From the NCBI GenBank assembly GCA_964627045.1, contig CAZVIK010000159.1:1-9589 (forward strand): a stretch of DNA of 9,589 nt, read 5' to 3'. The stretch comes from CAZVIK01 sp964627045 (lineage in GTDB: Bacteria; Acidobacteriota; Terriglobia; Bryobacterales; Bryobacteraceae). Positions within the stretch are counted from its first letter, which is position 1. Every line of letters starts with the position of its first letter. The notes below the pieces were generated by a model. It saw nothing but the letters and a program-made list of their open reading frames with translations. It ran no database searches and was not told the DNA's origin. The position numbers and the translations under genes were made by a program. Shown here one piece after another: positions 1-6,528 of this stretch.

Positions 1-118
1 CGATGATGTCCGGGATGCCGGCGGTGCCGTACATCCCGCCGTGCTCCTTCCAGCAGAAGCATCCGGGCGTTTTCTTGAGCAGCCGCAGGATTGCGGCTAC
101 GATATCTTTTTCAAGCAC
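1..118 (-). CDS. VRR-NUC domain nuclease, N-terminal part (runs off left edge)
   Basis: A leftward reading frame opens at a GTG (118-116) and stays open to the window edge, giving 39 codons. The start is chosen because AAAAGGAGG lies 8 nt upstream. The visible residues begin MLEKDIVAAILRLLKK, then a CFCWKEHGG stretch and GMYGTAGIPDII. This matches the start of phage VRR-NUC (PD-(D/E)XK-like) nucleases as I know them: an N-terminal helix, a conserved Glu in the KEHGG segment and the catalytic Asp of GIPD. The K-containing half of the active site would lie beyond the edge. VRR-NUC proteins are structure-selective or Holliday-junction nucleases and are common next to phage primase and helicase genes, as here, where it is the gene after the primase. 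The family call rests on a short fragment but the motif is distinctive. Confidence 0.8.
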   Translation of the reverse strand, partial: MLEKDIVAAILRLLKKTPGCFCWKEHGGMYGTAGIPDII

Positions 119-132
119 AGGCTGGACCTCCT

Positions 133-274
133 TTTGTGGTATTGTGGTAGCTGTGGTAGCCTCTGAATAGAGCTACATCTTTTTTTACGCGCGCGCACGC
201 GCGCGCGCACGCGATGCATTTTCGTTTTCCGCGTAGATGTAGAAATAGTGATTTTTCTACCACACTACCACAAA
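133..274. repeat. Nested inverted repeat with TGTGGTA iterons
   Basis: The outer arms are 133-150 and 257-274 (17/18 complementary). The inner arms are 173-180 with 235-242, extended by 187-191 with 230-234. The intervening non-paired parts are 151-172 and 243-256, with a T6 bulge at 181-186. Folded as DNA it could extrude a cruciform; folded as leftward RNA it would make a long interrupted hairpin. No U-tract follows it in the leftward direction, so it is not a standard intrinsic terminator. Confidence 0.75.
186..213. repeat. 28-nt alternating purine-pyrimidine (CG/CA) tract
   Basis: From 186 to 213 every base alternates pyrimidine and purine, almost wholly CG steps with two CA interruptions at 196-197 and 208-209. 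Such tracts are classical Z-DNA formers under negative supercoiling. It is flanked on the left by seven T-rich positions and sits at the centre of the nested inverted repeat. Its composition is unlike the coding sequence around it. Confidence 0.8.
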
Positions 275-308
275 CCTGCGTTCTCCCGTCGCCATAATGT
301 GACAATTC

Positions 309-2843
309 TCAGCTCAGCGGCGGTACATCAGTGCCAAGGAATCCAGATACATTGCAGCGCTTTTGGATCAGCTCATAGTCGAGGACATAGGCTTTCGGTG
401 TTCCGCCGCCGATGCGGAAAGTCTTGAAGGCCAGGAACAGATCCGACTTCTTGAGCTGCTTGATGAACTGGTCGTAAGGCAGGCACTCGCCATAGATGGC
501 ATGATCGCGGCGATACTTTGTGTAATCGTCGTAGAAGCGGGAGAACAGAAACGCCACCTCCTTTCTGTCCTTGGAGAAGGCACAATACTCCTGGCTCACG
601 GTCATGCGGTCCATGACTTCCAGCGTCCGCTCGATAATGCTTTTATTGGCGTCTCCGCCGTCGAGCAGGTACTCCCGGACGGCGTACTCCATATGCCTGA
701 CGCAGGCCTCTACGCCGAAGGGAAACACATGTCCCCACGCCAGACCCAACCGTGCGCAGAATGCTTCGAGCAGCCGGACGCCGACCATGCAGCAGGCCAG
801 ATTATTGAGCACACGAGATGGCAGCGCCGGGTTGAAAAGCGCCAGTGCTTCGTTGTGCCATTGGCGAACAGTTTCAGTGGACAGCGCCAGCGCCGTATCC
901 AGCAGCCCACGTCCAAGGCTCACCAGCCTGTCCTGCAGGCTGGTGAGCCGCTGAAACGACGCCCGCATCTGTGTGTCCTTGAGGTCGCGCTTGGAGAACA
1001 GAAGCTCAATGGACCGCTCCCGGATGGCCGCCTCGTCCGCGGATTCCTCGCCGGCCACCACCAGCGGCGCCAGGAGCGCATAGCTCACCTGGGACTGATC
1101 GGCACGGCCGCGCACGCCATCGTGCCCGTCGTAGCTGTCGCGGAAATGGTTGTACAGCGCCTGGAGCCTGAGCCGGTCAATCTTGGAGGGCTTGAACTCG
1201 TCCAGCGCCTGGGGAAAGAGGTTGCTGGATGCGGCGTCCTTCATGAGGGTAAAGGCGGTCACCTGCGGCGCGGCGACCACCCGGCTCTGCCCGAAGATGG
1301 GGAGGATCACCCGCTCCAGGGTGTTGGATTTGCCGCTGCCCGCCTCGCCGATGAGGAACAGGTGCGGATACTTGACGCCCGCCCTGCGCAGGTGCTCCTT
1401 CAGGAAGCAGCCGGCGCACCAGGCCAGCACGGATACCGTCTTGGCCGGCTCGTTGTAGGTGAATAGCAGCGGGCCGAGCTCCGCAAGGGCTTCCGCCGTC
1501 AGGGCGTCGGCATCGGGCAGTTTGGTTTGGATGGAAGCGTACTTTTCCAGCTGCACCATGTCCTCCACCGCTTCGCCGCCCGCCGCGAAGGCCGTGTCCC
1601 CGGCCACAAAGACCCAGCGCCCGTCCCGCTCGTAGAGGCCCAGCGCCTTGACGCCGCGCTTTTTCACCCATTCCAGCCCCGCCAGGTACCCCTTGAGCAT
1701 TTCCAGGTCGCCTTCGGAGCCGGTGAAGGAGAGCGCGATGGTGCGCTTGTTGAGCACGCCCTTGAATTTCTGGAGGTTCCCGAAATCCGCGGTCATGAAG
1801 GTCTGCCGAAAGGTCTCTCCGTGCACAGTCAGAAGGTCGCAGGTCATCATGGCCTCCTCGTCGGATTCCACCATCTCGATGGGCCGGACGACAAAGTTGG
1901 TGATGGGATAGACCTGCTCGCCCTTGACGCGAAAGTAGCGCCCCTTCTGCGCAAAGACCGCCGGATCGCCCTCCGGGGAATAGGTTTCCTCCGTGCGTTC
2001 CACGGCCTGGCGAATGGTCTCCTGCCCGTAGGTGGCGCCGTCCGCGTGGTGCACCCGGTCCCACTTCTCGCGCAGGAGCGCGGACTGACGGAACAGCCGG
2101 TCCATCTGCGCAACATCTTTGCCCGTCCAGAAGGCCAGCGCGCGGCACAGCGCCAGGTCGGCTTCGGACTGGGAGCCGTACTTCTCCTGCCAGCGGCCCT
2201 CCCACAGGTCGGTGAACGCGTCGCCGTTTGCCGAAGCGCGGGCCTTCTCCAGCACCTCCTCGTCGGTGAGCCGAACCGGCGGGCGCGGGATTCCCGCCGC
2301 CTTCTCCCGGCGCTTCCTGGCGACATAGGTTTCGTAAATCCACGCAAGCGCCTCCGCGCCGTCGGCGATGGCGTCCGGCGTGCCGTCCAGCCGGTTCCCG
2401 GTCATGGTGAAGTACCGCCCCGCGGCGTACATCTCCACCTCCGTCCGGCTGTTGCGGTTGCCCTTGCCCGGCATCGCGCCGCGGTAGAACAGGTGCAGCC
2501 CCTCTCCGGAAGGGGAAATCTCCGTATAGGTGGGGTGCTTCTCCAGAACGGCCCGGGCGGTGTCATTCATTTCGCCCGTCGCGGGCGCCCGGCAGTGGTC
2601 GATGTCCACGCCCACGAGTCCCGCTTCACCGGTGAACACGAAGCCCACGCCGGTGAACAGGTACTTCGCCCGGGCGGCTTCGGCCTGGGCAAGCGTTCCC
2701 CAGGTCTGCGGGTTGGTGGAGGAGCCCTTGCGCCCGGTCTTGGGATCGTAGGGCACCTTGCGGGGCTTGCCGCCCTTGGGATCCGGCTCCAGCCGCCAGC
2801 AGATCCATTGGGGCAGCGCCGTCAGTTCCTTGGGAAAGCTCAT
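309..2843 (-). CDS. NrS-1-like primase-polymerase fused to a helicase/ATPase domain
   Basis: This 844-residue protein should prime and unwind DNA for element replication. Residues about 1-175 look like an archaeo-eukaryotic primase core: GVDIDHC gives the metal-binding D80-x-D82, and SPSGEGLH (S112, H117) gives the second motif. Residues about 205-285 (DLWEGRW, EADLALCRALAFWTG, MDRLFRQSAL, REKWDR) match the helical domain seen after the primase in phage NrS-1 polymerase. The C-terminal half is an ATPase: Walker A GEAGSGKS (499-506), Walker B ALDEF (D548, E549), a VVAGEES segment and RERS (608-611), a possible arginine finger. The ATG at 2843 is preferred over one at 2954 because AGGAGG lies 7 nt upstream and it overlaps the preceding stop as ATGA, implying translational coupling. 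A VapE-like label is possible, but the primase motifs favour the NrS-1 type. Confidence 0.88.
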   Translation of the reverse strand: MSFPKELTALPQWICWRLEPDPKGGKPRKVPYDPKTGRKGSSTNPQTWGTLAQAEAARAKYLFTGVGFVFTGEAGLVGVDIDHCRAPATGEMNDTARAVLEKHPTYTEISPSGEGLHLFYRGAMPGKGNRNSRTEVEMYAAGRYFTMTGNRLDGTPDAIADGAEALAWIYETYVARKRREKAAGIPRPPVRLTDEEVLEKARASANGDAFTDLWEGRWQEKYGSQSEADLALCRALAFWTGKDVAQMDRLFRQSALLREKWDRVHHADGATYGQETIRQAVERTEETYSPEGDPAVFAQKGRYFRVKGEQVYPITNFVVRPIEMVESDEEAMMTCDLLTVHGETFRQTFMTADFGNLQKFKGVLNKRTIALSFTGSEGDLEMLKGYLAGLEWVKKRGVKALGLYERDGRWVFVAGDTAFAAGGEAVEDMVQLEKYASIQTKLPDADALTAEALAELGPLLFTYNEPAKTVSVLAWCAGCFLKEHLRRAGVKYPHLFLIGEAGSGKSNTLERVILPIFGQSRVVAAPQVTAFTLMKDAASSNLFPQALDEFKPSKIDRLRLQALYNHFRDSYDGHDGVRGRADQSQVSYALLAPLVVAGEESADEAAIRERSIELLFSKRDLKDTQMRASFQRLTSLQDRLVSLGRGLLDTALALSTETVRQWHNEALALFNPALPSRVLNNLACCMVGVRLLEAFCARLGLAWGHVFPFGVEACVRHMEYAVREYLLDGGDANKSIIERTLEVMDRMTVSQEYCAFSKDRKEVAFLFSRFYDDYTKYRRDHAIYGECLPYDQFIKQLKKSDLFLAFKTFRIGGGTPKAYVLDYELIQKRCNVSGFLGTDVPPLS

Positions 2844-3268
2844 ATCGGAACCTCCTCGCAGTCGGCGGTGAAGCGGCGCACCGGCATGTTCCGAAGCCGC
2901 GCCCGGTTGATCTCCAAGCGCATGCCGTCGCTTACGGTGTCGCCGAAGAACCACAGCTCCCGACAGTACCTGAGCAGAATGAGGCCCATGTAGCGCGCCA
3001 GCTCCCGCTCCTCCTCCTCGTCATCCCGCAGGAACTGAGGAAACAGCAGGTGCGGCGCGATGGGCAGCGCCTTTTGCGTCAGCGCGAACGTGCAGTAGCG
3101 GCGCGCGGCCTCCGCGTTCCGGGCCACGTCCCCCCGGTAGGGCGAGCAGATGTAGACAAGCGGCATATAGCCCCACTTGCGGGCGCGCTCCTCCCGCTCG
3201 ATGTTTACAAAGGCAAGGCTCGCCGTGGGGTCCGGATAGCCCTCCGCGTTTCGCTCAATGTAGGGCAT
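2840..3268 (-). CDS. DUF4406/DUF7768-like protein
   Basis: This protein is 142 residues long. After about 36 variable residues it contains VYICSPYRGD (39-47) followed by an Asn (N51), then LPIAPHLLFPQFL (68-80), ELWFFGD (104-110) and SDGMRLEI (113-120). That pattern is the one I know from DUF4406/DUF7768 proteins, which share the fold of nucleoside 2-deoxyribosyltransferases and are frequent in phage replication operons. No reaction is established for the family; a role in nucleotide metabolism is inference. The start ATG shares one base with the polymerase stop (TGATG), and GGAGGTG lies about 8 nt upstream. The stop overlaps the primase start (ATGA), so the three genes are probably translated as a coupled set. 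Confidence 0.85.
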   Translation of the reverse strand: MPYIERNAEGYPDPTASLAFVNIEREERARKWGYMPLVYICSPYRGDVARNAEAARRYCTFALTQKALPIAPHLLFPQFLRDDEEEERELARYMGLILLRYCRELWFFGDTVSDGMRLEINRARLRNMPVRRFTADCEEVPI

Positions 3269-5205
3269 CAGGCGCGCACCTCCGTTTCCGTCCAGTCGGT
3301 CAGGTTCCCAAAGTCCGGCCCGGCGGCCGCCTCGGCGACGATGGGCACGTCGAACTCCGGGAAGGGCTGCGTTTCCATGCAGCCGCGCACGAAGCGCACC
3401 GCCTCGGGCAGGCGCGCGGCGGGCAGCTCGAACACCAGCTCGTCGTGAATCTGCAAAAGAGGTTTCAGCCACGGGCGTGTCGGCAAGCCTAAAAGGATCC
3501 GCCCCAGCGCCAGCTTCAGGATGTCGGCGGCGGTGCCCTGAATCGGGGTGTTGAGGGCGCAGCGCTCGGCGAAGGACTTCTTGCCCCAGTCCCGGGCGCG
3601 GATGAATGGCAGGTACCGCCGCCGGCCGAGGAAGGTTTCGGTGTACTGGCGCGCCGCGGCGCGGTCTTTCTCCCGCTCCTGCCATTTGGCCAGCGCGGGA
3701 TAGCCCGCCTTGAGGCTTCGGATGATCTCCTCGCATTCATCGAGCGGCCGGTCCAGCCCCGCCTTGAACTTGAGTGTGCGCTGAAGCCCCCGGGGAAAGA
3801 GGCCGTAGAACACGCCGAAATTGCAGTTCTTGGCCACGGTGCGGCGCTCCTTGTACCCCGGCGCGGCGTGATCCGCCGCCTGGGTAAAGGGGATGCCGTA
3901 GATCACCGATGTGGTCTGGGCGTGGATGTCGCCGCCCCGGCGGTAGGTGTCCAGCATCTTCTCGTCCCGGCAGTAGAACGCGCCCACCCGCAGCTCGATC
4001 TGGGAAAAGTCGCAGGACAGCAGCACGCAGCCCTCCGGCGCGACGAGGAACGCGCGCACGCCCACCGGGTCGTGGGCCTTGCGGGGGCAATTTTGAAGAT
4101 TTGGATTGCGCGCCGCGAAGCGTCCCGTCTCAGTGGCCAGGGGGAGAAGATCCGGATGGATGCGCCCGGTAACGGGGCTTATGAAGCGCAGATAGCCGTC
4201 GATATAGGTGGCCTTGAGCTTGCCCCAGCGGCGGTACGCCTGCACCAGCTCAAACAGCGGCGTAAGCTCCGGCCGGTGATTGGCGCACCACTCGGAGAGC
4301 AGCACCAGCGCCTGATCGTCCGCGGCCTCGGCGTTTTTCTCCGTGGTCTTGAGTACCGGCAGATTCAGCCTGCGATACAGGTAGTCCTTGAATGCCTGGG
4401 TGCCGGCGTTGGCACCGATGGACACGTCGCCGATTATGCCGCGAATCTTTTCTTGCAGGTCGATGAGCCGGGCGCCGGCCTCGCCCTGCTTGCGGATCAT
4501 GGCGTCCCGGTCGGCCAGGAGGCCGTTGTACTTCATGAGCCCGCAGCAGACCGCCGTGGGCGATTCCACCCGCTCCGCGATGACCCGGTGCGTGGGCAGG
4601 TACGCGTCGAACCAGCGGTTGAAGCGGTGGTACAGCCGCAGCGCATAGTCCGCGTCGGCGCAGGCGTAGCGCACGGTTTCCGGGTCGCTTGGGTCCAGCT
4701 CGTCAAAGAAGCGCCCGCCGGTGACCTCCCCGAAGGTGGGCAGCTCGTCCCCCAGCAGCTCCGGCACCAGCTTTTTGAGGCCGCAGTCGGAAAGGACGCG
4801 GAATTCAAACGCGCTCTTGAGCGTCAGCTGCGCGGCGGCGAGGGTGTCATAGCAGGGCGGCTGGAGGACAACTCCGAGCGCGTACAGGAACATGCTCTCA
4901 AAGGCCAGGTTGTGGGCGATCTTGAGGACGCCGGGGTTCATCCACAGCGCGTCCCGCAAAAAGGCCGTCACGGCCTCCGGGTCGGCGTTTCCGCCGCGCA
5001 GGTGCTTAAGCGGGATGTAGAGGGCGTCGCCCTCCGAAACGGACAGGCTGATGCCCACGATCTGGGCGCGGTGCGCGTCCAGCGCCGCGCGGGCATCGGT
5101 GCGGAAGGCGGGCAGCGGCGCGGTTTCAAAGTCGAAGGCCGCCGCCGGCGCGCCGCGCAGAAACGCCGCGACGCGGGCAAGGTCGGTGGTGCATTCGTAA
5201 GGCAT
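3268..5205 (-). CDS. Phage-type family A DNA polymerase (3'-5' exonuclease plus polymerase)
   Basis: This is a 645-residue DNA polymerase I-like enzyme lacking the 5' nuclease domain, a length usual for phage enzymes. The exonuclease has Exo I FDFET (D25, E27), Exo II HNLAFE (N99, with Glu103 where Asp is common) and Exo III YACAD (Y180, D184). The polymerase motifs are complete: motif A CDFSQIELR (D399), the O-helix with R455, K459, F463 and Y467 in the E. coli Pol I spacing, and motif C HDE (587-589). Phe463 at the sugar-discriminating position is the form that, in characterised family A enzymes, disfavours dideoxynucleotides. The start is set by AAAGGAGA 5 nt before ATG. A GC-rich hairpin precedes that ribosome binding site. 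The enzyme likely extends primers made by the primase downstream. Confidence 0.95.
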   Translation of the reverse strand: MPYECTTDLARVAAFLRGAPAAAFDFETAPLPAFRTDARAALDAHRAQIVGISLSVSEGDALYIPLKHLRGGNADPEAVTAFLRDALWMNPGVLKIAHNLAFESMFLYALGVVLQPPCYDTLAAAQLTLKSAFEFRVLSDCGLKKLVPELLGDELPTFGEVTGGRFFDELDPSDPETVRYACADADYALRLYHRFNRWFDAYLPTHRVIAERVESPTAVCCGLMKYNGLLADRDAMIRKQGEAGARLIDLQEKIRGIIGDVSIGANAGTQAFKDYLYRRLNLPVLKTTEKNAEAADDQALVLLSEWCANHRPELTPLFELVQAYRRWGKLKATYIDGYLRFISPVTGRIHPDLLPLATETGRFAARNPNLQNCPRKAHDPVGVRAFLVAPEGCVLLSCDFSQIELRVGAFYCRDEKMLDTYRRGGDIHAQTTSVIYGIPFTQAADHAAPGYKERRTVAKNCNFGVFYGLFPRGLQRTLKFKAGLDRPLDECEEIIRSLKAGYPALAKWQEREKDRAAARQYTETFLGRRRYLPFIRARDWGKKSFAERCALNTPIQGTAADILKLALGRILLGLPTRPWLKPLLQIHDELVFELPAARLPEAVRFVRGCMETQPFPEFDVPIVAEAAAGPDFGNLTDWTETEVRA

Positions 5206-5222
5206 GGTGATCTCCTTTCCAT

Positions 5223-5251
5223 GCCGGAGGGCGGGGTTTCCGCCCCCCGGC
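5223..5251 (-). promoter_or_regulatory. Intercistronic GC hairpin upstream of the polymerase ribosome binding site
   Basis: Positions 5223-5234 pair with 5240-5251 (five pairs, one A-C mismatch on the plus strand, six pairs), with a five-base loop at 5235-5239. It fills most of the 54-nt gap between the upstream stop and the polymerase start, ending about 5 nt before AAAGGAGA. No U-run follows, so it is not a canonical terminator. It may stabilise or demarcate the message, or tune polymerase translation; that is inference. Confidence 0.55.
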
Positions 5252-5259
5252 GCGTCGCG

Positions 5260-5985
5260 TCAGGTGAGCGGCTGGGCGATCTCCCCGGTCTCGGGGTCGA
5301 CGATCTCCGCCGCGAACTCCTCCTCGTAGCCCACCCGGGCGGCAAAGGCCTTCACCTGCTCCGCCATGGCGGCGATGTAGGGAAGCTCCTCCGACGTGAG
5401 CGGGCGCGCCACGGAAAACTGCGCCTGGGCGTAGGCGATGCCGCCCACGTTGGTGGCCTTCTGGATGGAGAAGTGCGTCACCACGGCACTGGTCTTGCGG
5501 CCACGGGACAAAAGGCGCTTGACATAGGCCCCGAAGGGCTTCATGGAGCTGGTGGGGAGCGTGAGCAATAGCGGGATCAGCTCCCCTTCCCGCAGCAGGT
5601 ACACCCGGCGCTTGTTCTTGCAGGCCTTTCCCCCGTTTACGCCGGTGCCGAACTGGTTGAACGGGCAGCGGGCGCATTCCCCGCCGGGGTTTCCCACGCC
5701 GGTGACACCGTCGAAGCTGCCGCAGTCCGGCGCGTCGTGCCCGCCGGTGTACTGGCCGCTGTAGTAGGCGAACAGCGGGTGGTGGTAGAGGATCACGCCG
5801 GAAAACTCCTTCACAATCTCCGGTTCCCCGTCCCCGGGCACCTCGAACACCAGCCCCCCGCCTACGGGGATCTTGATGCGGTCGAAGCGCACGTCCATGC
5901 CCGCCATTTCCTCGGTGAGGGCGTCCGCCAGGTTGAAGTTCTGAAGGTCGGTGAAGTTCGTCGCGGTGAGTTCGTTTTTGCTCAT
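5260..5985 (-). CDS. Conserved phage protein of unknown function with four cysteines
   Basis: I recognise this 241-residue protein as a type often found in Firmicutes prophage replication operons, but know no assigned function. Visible marks are IKIPVGGGLVFEVPG (38-51), VILYHHPLFAYY (64-75), then a cysteine cluster: C88 in PDCGSFDG, C104 and C107 in ECARCPFNQFG, C122 in KACKNKR, spaced like one zinc site. The C-terminal half includes a basic segment YVKRLLSRGRK (154-164), and the tail from about 222 is acidic. Position between helicase and polymerase, a likely zinc site and basic patches would fit nucleic-acid binding, perhaps single-stranded DNA; this is inference. The second ATG is preferred: AAAGGA is 11 nt before it but directly abuts the ATG at 5997. 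Another single-strand binding family was considered but no signature was seen. Confidence 0.8.
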   Translation of the reverse strand: MSKNELTATNFTDLQNFNLADALTEEMAGMDVRFDRIKIPVGGGLVFEVPGDGEPEIVKEFSGVILYHHPLFAYYSGQYTGGHDAPDCGSFDGVTGVGNPGGECARCPFNQFGTGVNGGKACKNKRRVYLLREGELIPLLLTLPTSSMKPFGAYVKRLLSRGRKTSAVVTHFSIQKATNVGGIAYAQAQFSVARPLTSEELPYIAAMAEQVKAFAARVGYEEEFAAEIVDPETGEIAQPLT

Positions 5986-6005
5986 GGGTCTCTTCATCCT
6001 TTCTG

Positions 6006-6413
6006 TCAGCGGGCTTTGCGCACGCTGACGGTGGTCTTTTCAAAGACATGGACCAGCCCGTCCAGCCAGTCCGGGAGGGCATCCTGTTCCTCCATCTGCT
6101 CCTTCACGAAGGCGGAGAGGGAGTTGGCGTTGACGGTCTCGTACACCAGGCCGCCGTAGCCCTTGTCCCGCAGCGCCGCGTACAGTTCCGCCCTGCGCCC
6201 CGCCTGGGCGGACGCCCGGGTCTTGGTGGTCAGGCAGAACAGGGTACCTGCGCGGGTGAAGTTCTGGGTCTCGGTCTCGGCCATGAGGTCCGCGAGGTGA
6301 AAGTCGGCGTCGTCGATGTCCGCGTTGACGCGCTTGAGCTCGGCTTCCAGCGCGTCCTTGCGTTCGCGCAGGGCCTTGAGGGTGTCGGCCAGTTCAAAGA
6401 GTCTGTCTTGCAT
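6006..6413 (-). CDS. Conserved phage protein with N-terminal coiled coil, function unknown
   Basis: A 135-residue protein. Residues about 5-45 form a heptad-rich, highly charged helix (LKALRERKDALEAELKRV and following), likely a coiled coil. The rest contains FTRAGTLFCLTTKTRAS (52-68), LRDKGYGGLV, VNANSLSAFVKEQ and LPDWLDGLVHVFEKTTVSVRK, which I recall as a recurrent pattern in Firmicutes prophage replication modules without an assigned role. AAAGGAGAAGCCC leads directly into the ATG. It lies 20 nt upstream of the four-cysteine protein gene and its start overlaps the end of the 40-residue ORF, so all are probably cotranscribed. It has no membrane segment or signal peptide. Function cannot be stated; a structural or accessory role at the replication complex is a guess. 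Confidence 0.8.
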   Translation of the reverse strand: MQDRLFELADTLKALRERKDALEAELKRVNADIDDADFHLADLMAETETQNFTRAGTLFCLTTKTRASAQAGRRAELYAALRDKGYGGLVYETVNANSLSAFVKEQMEEQDALPDWLDGLVHVFEKTTVSVRKAR

Positions 6414-6516
6414 GGGCTTCTCCTTTCAGTTTGGAACCCTGTGGTCGCACGATCATAGGGTCATCCTCCCGCTTCCCCGCGAGCATGGTCTGTGCGGTTG
6501 CCCGTTCCAGCATCAT
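6394..6516 (-). CDS. Small ORF (40 aa), unknown
   Basis: Starting at tandem ATG codons (6516 and 6513), this ORF encodes 40 residues beginning MMLERATAQTMLAGKRED and ending HARQTL. It is supported mainly by its setting: AAAGGAG sits 6-7 nt upstream, immediately after the helicase stop, and its end overlaps the start of the 135-residue gene by 20 nt in another frame. It could be a genuine small protein or a translated leader that couples the helicase and the next gene. No domain is recognisable. Confidence is moderate because such a short frame could be fortuitous. Confidence 0.5.
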   Translation of the reverse strand: MMLERATAQTMLAGKREDDPMIVRPQGSKLKGEAHARQTL

Positions 6517-6528
6517 CGTTGTCTCCTT

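Larger units (their letters stand above)
119..308. other. Non-coding gap with iterons, nested inverted repeat and CG tract; origin or leader candidate
   Basis: This 190-bp interval separates the primase stop from the VRR-NUC start. It holds five TGTGGTA elements: direct at 135-141, 143-149 and 152-158, inverted (TACCACA) at 258-264 and 266-272. The outer pair forms an inverted repeat, 133-150 against 257-274, matching at 17 of 18 positions. An inner pair, CTACATCT (173-180) and AGATGTAG (235-242), is continued by ACGCG (187-191) and CGCGT (230-234), with six T bulged on the left arm. The core is a CG alternating tract. Iterons plus dyad plus an unusual-DNA tract beside an initiator-type primase suggest a replication origin; as RNA the same structure would fold just upstream of the VRR-NUC ribosome binding site. 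The structure is seen directly; the function is inferred. Confidence 0.55.

Noticed and set aside
111..305. 64-codon leftward frame
   Set aside because: It runs through the inverted repeat and the CG tract, has no ribosome binding site, and overlaps the well-supported GTG start of the VRR-NUC gene.
119..308. CRISPR-like array from the repeated TGTGGTA elements
   Set aside because: The units are 7 bp, irregularly spaced and in both orientations; no repeat-spacer pattern exists.
2844..2954. Longer primase start at 2954
   Set aside because: The extra 37 residues are Arg-rich with no family match, lie inside the preceding gene, and AGGAGG plus the ATGA overlap favour 2843.
1527..2993. Long rightward frame of 488 codons (also those at 363-1466, 3868-5571 and 6316-7614)
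   Set aside because: These are antisense shadows of the primase, polymerase and helicase genes, common in GC-rich DNA; their translations show no recognisable domain and the opposite strands carry clear motifs.
5986..5997. Start of the four-cysteine protein at 5997
   Set aside because: AAAGG abuts this ATG with no spacing; it fits the ATG at 5985 better, though only four residues differ.
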